A stretch of DNA of 64,000 nucleotides from Roseibium aquae (GTDB lineage Bacteria; Pseudomonadota; Alphaproteobacteria; Rhizobiales; Stappiaceae). A model generated the notes under the pieces. It searched no databases. It was not told the DNA's origin and saw nothing but the letters and a program-made list of their open reading frames with translations. Shown in pieces: positions 37,046 through 45,838 of the stretch (its first letter is position 1; each line of letters opens with the position of its first letter). The stretch lies in the NCBI RefSeq assembly GCF_008711285.1, contig NZ_VXDC01000002.1, forward strand, positions 124,001-188,000, written 5' to 3'. The position numbers and the translations under genes are program-made.

Positions 37046-39607
37046 TTGACCCGCAGCACCAATGACCCAGGCCATTCCCCCGAGCGGCCCGCTGATCCGG
37101 ATCAGCTGACGCCCTCGGTTATTGCGCGGCGCCTTGACAAGGTCATTCGTCAAAGCCGCATGTCCCTCTTTGTGGAACGGGTGTGGCGCGCCGTCTTCCC
37201 GCCCCTCATCGTGGTCGCCTTGTTCGTGGGTTTGTCCTGGCTTGGGCTTTGGCTGGTGCTGCCGATTTGGCTGCGGGTTATCGTTCTGGTTGGTCTGGCG
37301 GCCGGGTTTTTGTGGTCCGCGCGCGGGCTTTTGGGTGTCCGGTGGCCGGGCCGCGAAGAGGCGCTGGCCCGGGTGGAGCGCGACAGCGGTGTCGACCATC
37401 GCCCTTTGACGGCCTTCGAGGACGAGCTTTCCCTGGGTGGAGATGACCCGGCCACCTTGGCTTTGTGGACCCTCCACAAACGCCGGATGAGCGCAGCGCT
37501 GTCCAAGATGAAGGCGAAGCGCCCCGATCCCCAGGCGTTCCGGCTGGACCCTTTTGCGTTCCGGGTCGTGGCGGTCATGGTTCTTGTCGTCGGGTTCATG
37601 TCTTCCGGTCAGGACAGATGGATGCGGCTTGGCGCGGCATTTGATGTGCCGCTGAGCAGCCAGGAGATCGCCAGCCGTCTGGATGCCTGGGTGACCCCGC
37701 CGGTCTACACCAACGAGCCGCCGATTTACCTTACGGGCGAAAGTGCGGGTCTGCGCGATCCGGGCGCCCTGATTTCCGTGCCTGAAGGGTCTGTTGTGAC
37801 CATCCGGGCGCAAGGCCTCAGCAATCTGAGCGTGACCTTCGAAGGCTCGGACGGCGCCGACCCGGTTGCGGTCCTGCCCGCCGGCGAGGATGAGGCGCTC
37901 GGCGAAGACGTCCCGTTCGAGGTCAGCCATGAGCTCAACGACACCGGGGCAATCGTCCTGGCTCGTGGGCAAACGGAGATTTCCCGGTTCGGCTTTGACG
38001 TTCGTCCGGATGACAGTCCGGATATCCGCCTTCTGGATGATCCCGAACAGCAGTTGAGCGGCGCTTTGAAGTTCGAATACCTGGTGCAGGACGACTACGG
38101 CGTCGTTGCGGCGGAGGCCCGGATTGCCCCGGCGCCGGATACCTCGCCCAATCCCAAGCCCCGCCGTCCGCTGGTAGATGCACCGCAATTTCCCCTCTCG
38201 CTGCCGCCACGCTCCGCATCGTCGAGTACCGGCGAAACCATTCGCGATTTGACATCCCATCCCTGGGCGGGCTCCGACGTGGACCTTACACTCCTTGCGC
38301 GTGACGAAGCCGGTCAGGAGGGATATTCCCCGGCGTATCGGATTACCCTTCCGCAGCGGCGCTTCCGCAAGCCGCTGGCCCGCGCCATCGTCGAACAGCG
38401 CCGGGATCTGGCCCTGGATGCCAACAACCACGTCCGGGTGATTACCGCGCTGGATGGATTGATGCTCTCTCCCGAAACGTTCGATGTCGGAGCGCGCGTC
38501 TATCTGGGGATGGACTACGCTTATCGCCAGGTCGTGGCAGCCCGGACGGATGACGAACTGAAGTCCCTGCTTCCCTTGCTCTGGGATCTGGCGCTGACCA
38601 TCGAGGATGGGGATTTGTCGATGGCCGAGCGGGCACTCCGCGACGCGCAGGAAGCGCTGCGTGACGCGCTTGAAAACGGCGCCAGCGACGAGGAGATCGA
38701 ACGTCTGACCCAGGAGTTGCGGGAGGCGTTGAACGATTACATGCAGGCTTTGGCGGAACAGTTGCGCAGCAACCCCCAGGCCATGCAGCCGTTCAATTCG
38801 CAGCAGCAAAACCTGTCGCAGCAGGACCTTTCGCAGATGCTGGACCGGATCGAAGAACTGGCGCGCACCGGTTCCCGGGACGCCGCGCGCGAACTTCTCG
38901 CCCAGATGCAGCAAATGCTGGAAAATCTGCAAGCTGGCCGGCCGCAACAGATGCCGGACGGCATGACCAGCGAGATGATGGAGATGCTGAACGAACTCGG
39001 TGAAATGATCCAGCGCCAGCAGCAGTTGATGGATCAGACCCACCAGTTCAATCAAAACCAGCAGCAGGGTCAGCAGGGCCAGCAGCAGCAACGCGGACAG
39101 GGCCAGCAACAAATGACCGCAGAGCAATTGCAGCAAATGCTCGATCAGCTACAGCAGGGTCAAGGCGATCTGGCGCAGCAGCTCCAGCAGCTCATGGACC
39201 AGCTCGGTCAGAACGGCATGGGGGAAAACGAAGCTCTCGGCGAAGCCGGTGATTCGATGGGTCAGGCACAGGACTCCCTCGGCCAGGGTCAGGGGCAGCA
39301 GGCGCTGGGTCAGCAAGGCGATGCGCTGGATGCGCTCCGGCGCGGCGCGCAGGGCATGGCCCAGCAAATGATGGGCCAGGGCGAGGGACCGGGCATGGCG
39401 CAAGGCCGTTCTCCGATGGACGAGGACCCGCTGGGACGGCCCCGCCGGACAGAGGGCCCAGACTTCGGCAACCGCGTGCAGGTGCCGGATGAAATCGACG
39501 TTCAAAGGGCACGTCGCATCCTGGAAGAGCTGCGCCGCCGCTTCTCGGACCCGGACCGGCCGCAAATCGAGCTCGATTATCTTGAACGCCTGTTACGGCG
39601 GTACTAG
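37046..39607 (+). CDS. DUF4175 (TIGR02302-type) membrane protein, Gln-rich
   Basis: 853 aa, TTG start after GGAGG. Two close hydrophobic segments near residues 50–95 and one near 175–190 anchor it; the middle part is probably periplasmic and begins near WVTPPVYTNEPP. From about residue 560 to 775 it is extraordinarily rich in Gln with coiled-coil character (repeated QQ, MLDQLQQGQG). It then ends with a charged segment (RRILEELRRRFSDPDRPQ, then IELDYLERLL). The family is conserved in Hyphomicrobiales after lysA, and its function is unknown. A long antisense frame (Leu-rich because Gln codons reverse to Leu) is a shadow. Confidence 0.85.
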   Translation: MTRSTNDPGHSPERPADPDQLTPSVIARRLDKVIRQSRMSLFVERVWRAVFPPLIVVALFVGLSWLGLWLVLPIWLRVIVLVGLAAGFLWSARGLLGVRWPGREEALARVERDSGVDHRPLTAFEDELSLGGDDPATLALWTLHKRRMSAALSKMKAKRPDPQAFRLDPFAFRVVAVMVLVVGFMSSGQDRWMRLGAAFDVPLSSQEIASRLDAWVTPPVYTNEPPIYLTGESAGLRDPGALISVPEGSVVTIRAQGLSNLSVTFEGSDGADPVAVLPAGEDEALGEDVPFEVSHELNDTGAIVLARGQTEISRFGFDVRPDDSPDIRLLDDPEQQLSGALKFEYLVQDDYGVVAAEARIAPAPDTSPNPKPRRPLVDAPQFPLSLPPRSASSSTGETIRDLTSHPWAGSDVDLTLLARDEAGQEGYSPAYRITLPQRRFRKPLARAIVEQRRDLALDANNHVRVITALDGLMLSPETFDVGARVYLGMDYAYRQVVAARTDDELKSLLPLLWDLALTIEDGDLSMAERALRDAQEALRDALENGASDEEIERLTQELREALNDYMQALAEQLRSNPQAMQPFNSQQQNLSQQDLSQMLDRIEELARTGSRDAARELLAQMQQMLENLQAGRPQQMPDGMTSEMMEMLNELGEMIQRQQQLMDQTHQFNQNQQQGQQGQQQQRGQGQQQMTAEQLQQMLDQLQQGQGDLAQQLQQLMDQLGQNGMGENEALGEAGDSMGQAQDSLGQGQGQQALGQQGDALDALRRGAQGMAQQMMGQGEGPGMAQGRSPMDEDPLGRPRRTEGPDFGNRVQVPDEIDVQRARRILEELRRRFSDPDRPQIELDYLERLLRRY

Positions 39608-39682
39608 CCCGGTGTCTGGGATGCTGCAAGCGGGGGTCATCCGCAAAACTGTCCCATCTGGTCCAAGGGCAGATTGAAAACC

Positions 39683-39709
39683 AAAACCCCGGTTCTTGGC
39701 CGGGGTTTT
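39683..39709. terminator. Bidirectional terminator
   Basis: AAAACCCCGG (39683–39692) and CCGGGGTTTT (39700–39709) pair around a 7-base loop. It serves the DUF4175 gene on the plus strand and the receiver gene on the minus strand. Confidence 0.9.
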
Positions 39710-39753
39710 CATCTGTGCCGGGATAACGCCTGCCGGAAAAACCGGCCGGCCGG

Positions 39754-40149
39754 TCAGGCGATCCGCAAGGCGTGGTCGGGCAGGGACTTGGGAAGAGCCT
39801 GACGCACCGCGCGCCGGATGTCAGCCAGCGAAAAAGGCTTGGAAATGACATCCCTGACCAATTCGTCCAGACCATTCGCTCGCTCGCGCTGATCGGCGAA
39901 GCCGGTCATCAGCAAGATGGGCATGTCGGGAAAAGCGCGTGCGGTGTGCAAGGCCAGCGCGATCCCGTCCATGACCGGCATCTTGATGTCGGACAGGAGA
40001 AGGTCAAAGGCACCATTCTCGCGGGTCAAACGGTCCACGGCCTCGCCGCCGTCTTCGGCCGCCTCCACGGAATGCCCGTCGAGTTCCAAGGCGCGTTTTA
40101 CAAATCCCCGCACCGCGTCGTCATCTTCGGTCAGAAGAATGCGGGCCAT
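39754..40149 (-). CDS. CpdR-like single-domain response regulator
   Basis: 131 aa, only a receiver domain. The acidic pocket EDDD is at residues 8–11, the phosphorylated Asp in LLLSDIKMPVMDG near 54, the Thr in LLMTGF, and the Lys in ISKPFSL. CpdR in alphaproteobacteria controls ClpXP localisation and thus CtrA turnover. This is CpdR-like by start and size, but I cannot separate CpdR1, CpdR2 and other receivers. It begins one base after hpt and is part of a three-gene run. Confidence 0.8.
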   Translation of the reverse strand: MARILLTEDDDAVRGFVKRALELDGHSVEAAEDGGEAVDRLTRENGAFDLLLSDIKMPVMDGIALALHTARAFPDMPILLMTGFADQRERANGLDELVRDVISKPFSLADIRRAVRQALPKSLPDHALRIA

Positions 40150-40150
40150 C

Positions 40151-40714
40151 CTAGTCTCCCTCGTTATCACGGGTCTCCGGATCGTTTTCCGGAACCACGT
40201 AACCGATGAACGGCAATTGCCGCCATGCGTGTCCCATATCCATGCCGTAGCCGACGACAAATTTGTCGGGACAGGCAAAACCAATATAATCGGCCGAAAT
40301 GGAGATTTTCCTGCTCTGCGGCTTGTCGAGAAGCGCGGCGATCCTGACGGATTTTGCCCCGCGGTCCAGAAGCCTTTGGCAGGCAAAACTCAGTGTGCGG
40401 CCCGATTCGAGAATATCGTCCACCAAAATGATGTCCCGGCCGTTAACGTCACTTTCGACATCGCGCAAAATCCGGATATTTTCCGACCCGACGGTCCCTG
40501 CGCCGTAACTGGACAGGTGAATGAATTCCATCTCGGGCTCCAGGCCCGCGCGATGCATTGCCCTGACCAGATCCGCTGCGAATATGAAGCTTCCCTTCAA
40601 AACGGCGACTACAAGCAGGTTGTCAGGGTTGCTCCGGGCGATTTCCGCCGCCAGATCCTCGACGCGGGTCGAAATCGTGTCTTCATCGAACAGGGTGTTG
40701 ATCGTAACGGCCAT
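40151..40714 (-). CDS. hpt: Hypoxanthine phosphoribosyltransferase
   Basis: 187 aa. It salvages hypoxanthine and guanine with PRPP. The PRPP-binding signature DIILVDDILESGRTLSFAC lies at about residues 94–112, with VVAVLKGSFIFAADLVRAM before and VVGYGMDM near the C-terminus. It starts one base after the zinc-ribbon gene stop, so the order of transcription is zinc-ribbon–hpt–receiver. Confidence 0.94.
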   Translation of the reverse strand: MAVTINTLFDEDTISTRVEDLAAEIARSNPDNLLVVAVLKGSFIFAADLVRAMHRAGLEPEMEFIHLSSYGAGTVGSENIRILRDVESDVNGRDIILVDDILESGRTLSFACQRLLDRGAKSVRIAALLDKPQSRKISISADYIGFACPDKFVVGYGMDMGHAWRQLPFIGYVVPENDPETRDNEGD

Positions 40715-40715
40715 A

Positions 40716-41636
40716 TTACTCGAGCACTATCTGTCGTTGGGTGCGGTCAATGAACCGGACCTGGATGTCGTTGGCCCCGTCAGGAGGATCGGACAGGATC
40801 GTCCGGAACCTGGTTTCATCGAGGGCGTTGAGCGATTTGGTTCGTGGTTCTACCGTCCAAGAATAAATGTCTTGCAAATCTGTTCCCCGAATAGTCAGGC
40901 GAACGGCGGGAACCGGGTTGGGGCCTTCAAGAACATTGCGGATTGTGCCCTCCACCACCAGCACTCGCTCGCCTTCATTGACGTCGGAAAAGGTCCGGAG
41001 ATCCCTGAATTCGAGCCCGCGCAGGTTCACGTCTAGGCCAACAAGTCCATAAAGGCTAGCCAGATCCGGCGCTTGTTTGACGATCGCCGCCCGGTTCAGG
41101 ACAAGCAGGGCCAGAACGCCGATCGACCCGACAAACAGCGCGATCCCTGAAATGCGACGGTAATTCCGGCGGGCCAGCCAGGTCAGGATGGCACCGATCC
41201 GGTCACGGCGGAATTTATAGGGATTGACCTTGATTTTCGGCCGGTTGGCAAAGGATTCGACATCGACCGGCTGCTTTCCCGCCTCGGGCGCGGCAGCTTC
41301 GGATTGGGGCGCGGCCTTCTGCTGAGCTGCTTTCCGCTCAGCGGCCCGCGGGGCAGGCTTTTCAGGCGCGCCAGTGTCCGCATCATCCCAGTCGTCCGCT
41401 TTTTGCTCACCCTCGCTCCACGAGGACGAGTCTTCCGCAGCATCGTCAGTCCAGTCCTTCATGTCGCCGCGATCTGTATCCCCGACTGGAGAGGGATCCT
41501 CTTCGGCGGCATTATCCTGTGGAGAAACGAACCAGCGATTTCCGCAGCGCGCACATTTCACGCTCCGGCCCTCTGTGCCCAGGATGGCCGGCTTGATGTC
41601 GTAGGTGGTGCTGCACTCCGGGCATTTGATCTTCAT
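40716..41636 (-). CDS. MJ0042-type zinc-ribbon and DUF3426 membrane protein
   Basis: 306 aa. The zinc ribbon is at the N-terminus: KCPECSTTYDI then VKCARCGNRWFV, two CxxC pairs. An acidic, Ala-rich linker follows (residues 40–130), one membrane helix (about 165–185, ISGIALFVGSIGVLALLVL), and a DUF3426 domain outside. It is divergent from ftsE across a CtrA-type box. The function is unknown; in related genomes it also neighbours ftsE. Confidence 0.85.
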   Translation of the reverse strand: MKIKCPECSTTYDIKPAILGTEGRSVKCARCGNRWFVSPQDNAAEEDPSPVGDTDRGDMKDWTDDAAEDSSSWSEGEQKADDWDDADTGAPEKPAPRAAERKAAQQKAAPQSEAAAPEAGKQPVDVESFANRPKIKVNPYKFRRDRIGAILTWLARRNYRRISGIALFVGSIGVLALLVLNRAAIVKQAPDLASLYGLVGLDVNLRGLEFRDLRTFSDVNEGERVLVVEGTIRNVLEGPNPVPAVRLTIRGTDLQDIYSWTVEPRTKSLNALDETRFRTILSDPPDGANDIQVRFIDRTQRQIVLE

Positions 41637-41789
41637 ATGTCAGAAGACCCCTCGCCTTCCTTGAAGCCATAGCGGTCAGCCTGGCCGATATGTACCGCTT
41701 CCGGCACTGTCCAAAATACGTTACCCACACTATAGCTGGGCGGCGCGCGCGCGTTCCCACCCTTTTTCTCAAGATGGGCATCCATATGT

Positions 41790-41804
41790 TTAATGAAACG
41801 TTAA
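41790..41804. promoter_or_regulatory. CtrA-type box upstream of ftsEX (perfect)
   Basis: TTAA (41790–41793), seven bases, TTAA (41801–41804) followed by C. A further GTTAAC stands at 41815–41820. The box ends 43 bases before the ftsE GTG, in the divergent space with the zinc-ribbon gene. It fits the CtrA consensus TTAA-N7-TTAA exactly. Confidence 0.7.
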
Positions 41805-41847
41805 CGCGGCGGGCGTTAACGTGCCTTGCGACCAAGGAGTAAACCGC

Positions 41848-42507
41848 GTGATCCGTTTCGAGAATGTCGGCTTGAGATACGGCATGGGGCCGGAGATTTT
41901 GCGCGATCTCTCGTTCGAGATTGCCCCGCAATCCTTCCAGTTCCTCACCGGACCATCGGGAGCGGGGAAAACAAGTCTTATCCGCCTGCTGTTCATGTCG
42001 CTCAAGCCCACCCGGGGGTTGATCCGGATCTTCAACCGCGACCTCAGCCAGATAGACAAGCAGGAAATCCCCTTGCTCCGCCGGAAAATCGGCGTGGTGT
42101 TTCAGGATTTCCGCCTCCTGGATCATCTGACAACCTATGAAAACATCGCGCTTCCCCTACGTGTTGTTGGCAAGGAGGAAGCCGAGTATCGCGCGGATGT
42201 GGTTGAATTGTTGAAGTGGGTGGGGCTGGGCGAGCGAATGCAGGCCATGCCGCCGGTTTTGTCAGGTGGCGAAAAGCAGCGCGCCGCCATTGCCCGGGCG
42301 CTAATCACCCGGCCGGACGTGCTTTTGGCGGATGAACCGACGGGCAATGTCGACCCGCCGCTGGCCCGCCGCCTTTTGCGTCTTTTCATTGAACTCAACA
42401 AGCTGGGGACATCCGTGGTGATTGCCACCCATGACATCGCGCTCCTCGAACAGGTTGAAGCCCGGCGGCTGGTGCTTGCCGATGGCCGCTTGTCTGTGTT
42501 CGATTAG
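41848..42507 (+). CDS. ftsE: Cell division ATP-binding protein FtsE
   Basis: 219 aa from the GTG at 41848, set by AAGGAG at 41834–41839 and the family start IRFENVGLRYG. Walker A GPSGAGKTSL, signature LSGGEKQRAAIARAL and Walker B VLLADEPTGNVDP are intact. With FtsX it forms the septal ABC-like complex that activates peptidoglycan hydrolases. ftsX starts seven bases after the stop. Confidence 0.97.
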   Translation: MIRFENVGLRYGMGPEILRDLSFEIAPQSFQFLTGPSGAGKTSLIRLLFMSLKPTRGLIRIFNRDLSQIDKQEIPLLRRKIGVVFQDFRLLDHLTTYENIALPLRVVGKEEAEYRADVVELLKWVGLGERMQAMPPVLSGGEKQRAAIARALITRPDVLLADEPTGNVDPPLARRLLRLFIELNKLGTSVVIATHDIALLEQVEARRLVLADGRLSVFD

Positions 42508-42514
42508 GTGGGGA

Positions 42515-43546
42515 ATGGCCAAGATCTCGAAACCCAGAGCGAACGCTTCACGCCAAGCACCAGGCAAGTCAGCCCCCAACCGGCCTCCCGCACCGGCCCG
42601 CGCCAAACCGGCACGGCGCAGGAGGCTGGCGCGGGAAGGGAATGCGCTCCGGCCCACGGCGCCTATCGTGCCGCCGCAATCCGTGGCCGGGCGCGCGCTA
42701 ACCCTGGTCGTTGCCATCATGAGTTTTCTGGCGTGTCTGACGGTCGGGGCCGTTTCTGTCGTATGGGACGCCGCAGACGCCTGGCAAAACGATCTTGTTC
42801 GCGAAGTTACCATACAGATCCGGCCTGTGGACGGTATTGATATGGCGCGGGAAATCGACAGGGCGGTGGCTTTGGCGCAGGAGTTTCCGGGGATCGGGGT
42901 CGTCCGCGCCCTGTCGGATGCGGAGACAAGGCAGCTTCTGGAACCGTGGCTGGGAGGGGGGCTGGATCTCGACGCTTTGCCTGTCCCCCGGTTGATCCAA
43001 ATAACCCTGGCGGATCCAGGGAGTGTTGATCTGGATCAGTTGCGCACCGCGATCACGGGATCGATCTCCGGTGCGAGCCTCGACGATCATTCGGTCTGGA
43101 CCTCCCGCTTGTCGGCGATGGCCGGCACCGTGGTGCTGGCCGGCTTTGCGATCCTGGCCCTGGTCATGGCCTCCATGGTTCTCAGCGTCGTGTTCGCCAC
43201 CCAGGCGGCCATGGCGGGGAACAAGGACGTCATCTCGGTCCTGCATTTTGTGGGCGCCGAAGACAGCTTCATCGCCCGGGAGTTCCAGCGTCACTTCCTG
43301 GTGCTCGGCTTGATTGGCGGCATCGCGGGAGGCGCCTGTGCGGTCGTGTGTTTTGTCGTGCTTGATGTTTTCAGCCGGGAAGCGGAAGGTTTGGCAAGCT
43401 CGGACCAGTTGTCGGCCTTGTTCGGATCTGTATCCGTTTCACTTCCCGGTTATCTCGGGGTTCTTGCGGTGGTGTTCCTTGTTGCGGTACTGACCGCTTT
43501 GACGTCTGGACTGGCCGTAAAAGCCCATCTTGCAAAAGGGGATTGA
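42515..43546 (+). CDS. ftsX: Cell division protein FtsX
   Basis: 343 aa. A basic, Pro-rich cytoplasmic N-terminus (residues 1–60, RARAKPARRRRLAR-like) leads to four membrane helices: about 65–87, 215–238, 265–290 and 315–335. The periplasmic domain between the first two includes DAWQNDLVREVTIQI. The N-terminus is longer than in E. coli, as in other alphaproteobacteria. GGTGGGGA overlaps the ftsE end and sets the ATG at 42515. Confidence 0.93.
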   Translation: MAKISKPRANASRQAPGKSAPNRPPAPARAKPARRRRLAREGNALRPTAPIVPPQSVAGRALTLVVAIMSFLACLTVGAVSVVWDAADAWQNDLVREVTIQIRPVDGIDMAREIDRAVALAQEFPGIGVVRALSDAETRQLLEPWLGGGLDLDALPVPRLIQITLADPGSVDLDQLRTAITGSISGASLDDHSVWTSRLSAMAGTVVLAGFAILALVMASMVLSVVFATQAAMAGNKDVISVLHFVGAEDSFIAREFQRHFLVLGLIGGIAGGACAVVCFVVLDVFSREAEGLASSDQLSALFGSVSVSLPGYLGVLAVVFLVAVLTALTSGLAVKAHLAKGD

Positions 43547-43611
43547 CGCTGGCAGCGGGATTGAACCTGAATGTCCCAAAATCGGCCGAATCATCTATCA
43601 TCGTCAGGGAC

Positions 43612-44343
43612 ATGACACGTGCTAGCCCGCCCGGCCGCGATTCGCTCCGGGCCGAACCCACCCCCTCCTGCTCGACCGGATCGCGTTCGGAAGCGATCCG
43701 CCGGGGCGGGATTTGGCCAAATGGCCCGCAGGCGGGGTGGTCTGTCCCGCTCCGGGGTCTCTTGGCGGGCGGTGTACTCGGCTTTGCCTTTATACTGATC
43801 GCCTTTGCCGGGTTGTTCGGCGTTTTTGCCCATAAGGTGTCGACTGCCAGCCTTCCCGCCGATCCGCAGGCGGATGCGATTGTCGTTCTCACCGGCGGGA
43901 CGGAGCGCATCTCCCAGGCGTTGACCTTGTTGGATGAAGGCAGGGCCCGTCGCCTGCTGATTTCCGGGGTTCACCCGGGAACGACCCGGGACCAGATCGT
44001 CTCTGTCACGTCGGCCGACCGTCCTTTGTTCGATTGTTGCGTGGATCTGGACCGCATCGCCCTGAACACGGCCGGAAACGCGACGGAAACCGCACACTGG
44101 GTGAAGAAGCACGGTTTCAAGACACTTTTGGTCGTCACGAGCGCTTACCACCTTCCGCGGGCAAGTCTCGAACTGACCGATACGCTTCCGGATATCGACT
44201 TGGTGCCCTATCCGGTTTATGCGTCGGGTCTCGACCTGTCTTCCTGGTATTCTGATCGCAAGACCATGCAGCTTCTCATGCGGGAATATGTGAAGTATAC
44301 CCTCGCGCGTCTACGCATCGGGGCCAGCCGGATTTTTGGCTAG
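43612..44343 (+). CDS. ydcF: YdcF/SanA-like DUF218 envelope protein
   Basis: 243 aa from ATG 43612 (AGGGAC before it). An in-frame TTG at 43543 overlaps the ftsX stop as TTGA and is also possible. One membrane helix near residues 50–72 precedes the DUF218 domain: DAIVVLTGGTERISQALTLLDEGRARRLLISGVHP and NTAGNATETAHWVKKHGFKTLLVVTSAYHLPRA. The family acts in envelope or peptidoglycan precursor homeostasis; the reaction is unproven. It lies in the ftsEX–ydcF–plsC run. Confidence 0.87.
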   Translation: MTRASPPGRDSLRAEPTPSCSTGSRSEAIRRGGIWPNGPQAGWSVPLRGLLAGGVLGFAFILIAFAGLFGVFAHKVSTASLPADPQADAIVVLTGGTERISQALTLLDEGRARRLLISGVHPGTTRDQIVSVTSADRPLFDCCVDLDRIALNTAGNATETAHWVKKHGFKTLLVVTSAYHLPRASLELTDTLPDIDLVPYPVYASGLDLSSWYSDRKTMQLLMREYVKYTLARLRIGASRIFG

Positions 44344-44382
44344 GCTGGCACATGCTTTCTAGGCCGACGAAGAGCCTAGCCA
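44337..44382 (+). other. Inverted repeat between ydcF and plsC
   Basis: TGGCTAGGCT (44337–44346) and AGCCTAGCCA (44373–44382) are perfect 10-base complements, 26 bases apart, and include the ydcF stop codon. No T run follows. It may be an mRNA processing or protection fold. Confidence 0.4.
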
Positions 44383-44398
44383 GCGGACGAGAGGTTTT

Positions 44399-45199
44399 AT
44401 GCTGTTTCTGCGCTCCACCTTGTTCCAGATCCTTTTTTACGGCGTTACGCTGGTCATGATGATCCTGTTGTCGCCGGTAATGTTGCTGCCGCGCCGATGG
44501 GGCTGGTGGGTCGTGCCCCTGTGGTCCCGAATGCTGCTGGCGCTCATGCGTTATGTCGCCGGTCTCAAGGTTGAACTCCGCGGACTTGAAAACATCCCGC
44601 AGGGCGGGTGCATGGTGGCGCTCAAGCACCAATCAGCCTGGGAAACGGTGACGCTGATCCCGCACTTCCCGGACCCGACCTTCATCTTGAAGCGGGAATT
44701 GCGCTGGATCCCGATTTTCGGCTGGTACACGGCAAAATTCCGGCAAATTCCGATCAATCGCGGCAAACGGTCTGAAGCGCTTGCGGCCATGGTGGAGTCC
44801 GCCAAGCAGGCGATCTGCGAAGGCCGGCAGATCATGATCTTCCCCGAAGGCACGCGCCGCCCGGCGGGGGCGGAACCGAAGTACAAGTTCGGAATTGCGC
44901 ACCTTTACAAGGAGCTCCAGTGTCCGGTGCTGCCCGTGGCCCACAATGCGGGTCTCTATTGGCCACGATCGTCCTGGTTGGTTTATCCTGGAACGGTGAT
45001 CGTTGAATTCCTGCCGATCCTCCCGCCGGGACTGGCGATGGATGAGTTCCATACGCAAATGGTGGAACGGATCGAAACCGCCAGCAACCGGCTGATCGAC
45101 GAAGCCCGGCATGCGCCCCACCCTTCCCCGGTCCTTTCCCGGTTGCCGGAAAACAGCTCCCGCAGGGGCTCAGGCAGCGCCCAGGCAACCGTCACCTGA
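44399..45199 (+). CDS. plsC: 1-acyl-sn-glycerol-3-phosphate acyltransferase
   Basis: 266 aa. It makes phosphatidic acid from lysophosphatidic acid at the inner membrane. Two N-terminal membrane helices (about 5–30 and 38–55) precede the acyltransferase motifs: KHQSAWET (motif I), FRQIPINRGKR (II) and IFPEGTRRP (III). In motif I the usual Asp of HX4D is Glu (HQSAWE), a variant common in alphaproteobacterial PlsC as I recall. GAGAGG precedes the ATG. The 3' end overlaps the convergent ChaC-like gene by eight bases. Confidence 0.93.
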   Translation: MLFLRSTLFQILFYGVTLVMMILLSPVMLLPRRWGWWVVPLWSRMLLALMRYVAGLKVELRGLENIPQGGCMVALKHQSAWETVTLIPHFPDPTFILKRELRWIPIFGWYTAKFRQIPINRGKRSEALAAMVESAKQAICEGRQIMIFPEGTRRPAGAEPKYKFGIAHLYKELQCPVLPVAHNAGLYWPRSSWLVYPGTVIVEFLPILPPGLAMDEFHTQMVERIETASNRLIDEARHAPHPSPVLSRLPENSSRRGSGSAQATVT

Positions 45200-45725
45200 C
45201 GCAGTCAAGCCTCAGCTTGTCCGCCAGCCAGGTCACCGTACGGTCCTTGATACCGAGCTCGGCAAGATGAGCCGCCGTGTTCAGGACATAATCCGGGTTC
45301 TGTCCCGATTGTCCTTGCGCGCCACGCACGATCTCGAGCTGTTTCTCCCGCGGCAGCGAGCCGGCATATTGCGGGTGGGTGCGGTCGACCATATAGGTCA
45401 GCGCGGGCACGGTGCGCCCGTCGCTCAGGCGGATGGTGCGCCACCGCTCCAGGTAAACCATGGTGACCTGCTCCCGCGCGCGCAAGTAGGCAATGGTTTC
45501 GTCGCGGTTGGTCTGATGCACATGATAGGCCATGCCACGGCAGGCGCCCCCCCGGTCCAGGCCAAATACCAGGCCGGGTCGTTCCTGTGTGCCCCGATGA
45601 ACCCAGGAGTAGACGCAAAGCGAGCGGTGCGCGCCGTGCAGCACGCCCGGGAGGGCATGCATATGCTGAAAACCTGGATTCCACATCAAGGACCCGTAAC
45701 CAAAGACCCAAAAATCGCTCATCAT
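45192..45725 (-). CDS. ChaC-like gamma-glutamylcyclotransferase
   Basis: 177 aa. ChaC proteins cleave glutathione to 5-oxoproline and Cys-Gly. VFGYGSLMWNPGF at the N-terminus is the family fingerprint; LVFGLDRGGACRGMAYHV and PALTYMVDRTHPQYAG follow. Full length for the family. It is convergent with plsC (8-base overlap) and divergent from the DUF2125 gene. Confidence 0.92.
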   Translation of the reverse strand: MMSDFWVFGYGSLMWNPGFQHMHALPGVLHGAHRSLCVYSWVHRGTQERPGLVFGLDRGGACRGMAYHVHQTNRDETIAYLRAREQVTMVYLERWRTIRLSDGRTVPALTYMVDRTHPQYAGSLPREKQLEIVRGAQGQSGQNPDYVLNTAAHLAELGIKDRTVTWLADKLRLDCVR

Positions 45726-45838
45726 TGACCGCTTGCTTCAGACTGCCCGGCGGAGATAGCAATCTGTCATCCTGTGTGCAATGTTGCCGCGAATTTTGAT
45801 CCGTAAGGATCGTGAAGCGTTCCTGGGACAGGATTTCG

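Noticed and set aside
36968-39136. 722-codon minus-strand Leu-rich open frame
   Set aside because: It looks like a membrane protein but its Leu runs are the reverse complement of Gln codons of the DUF4175 gene, which has family resemblance and a ribosome site.
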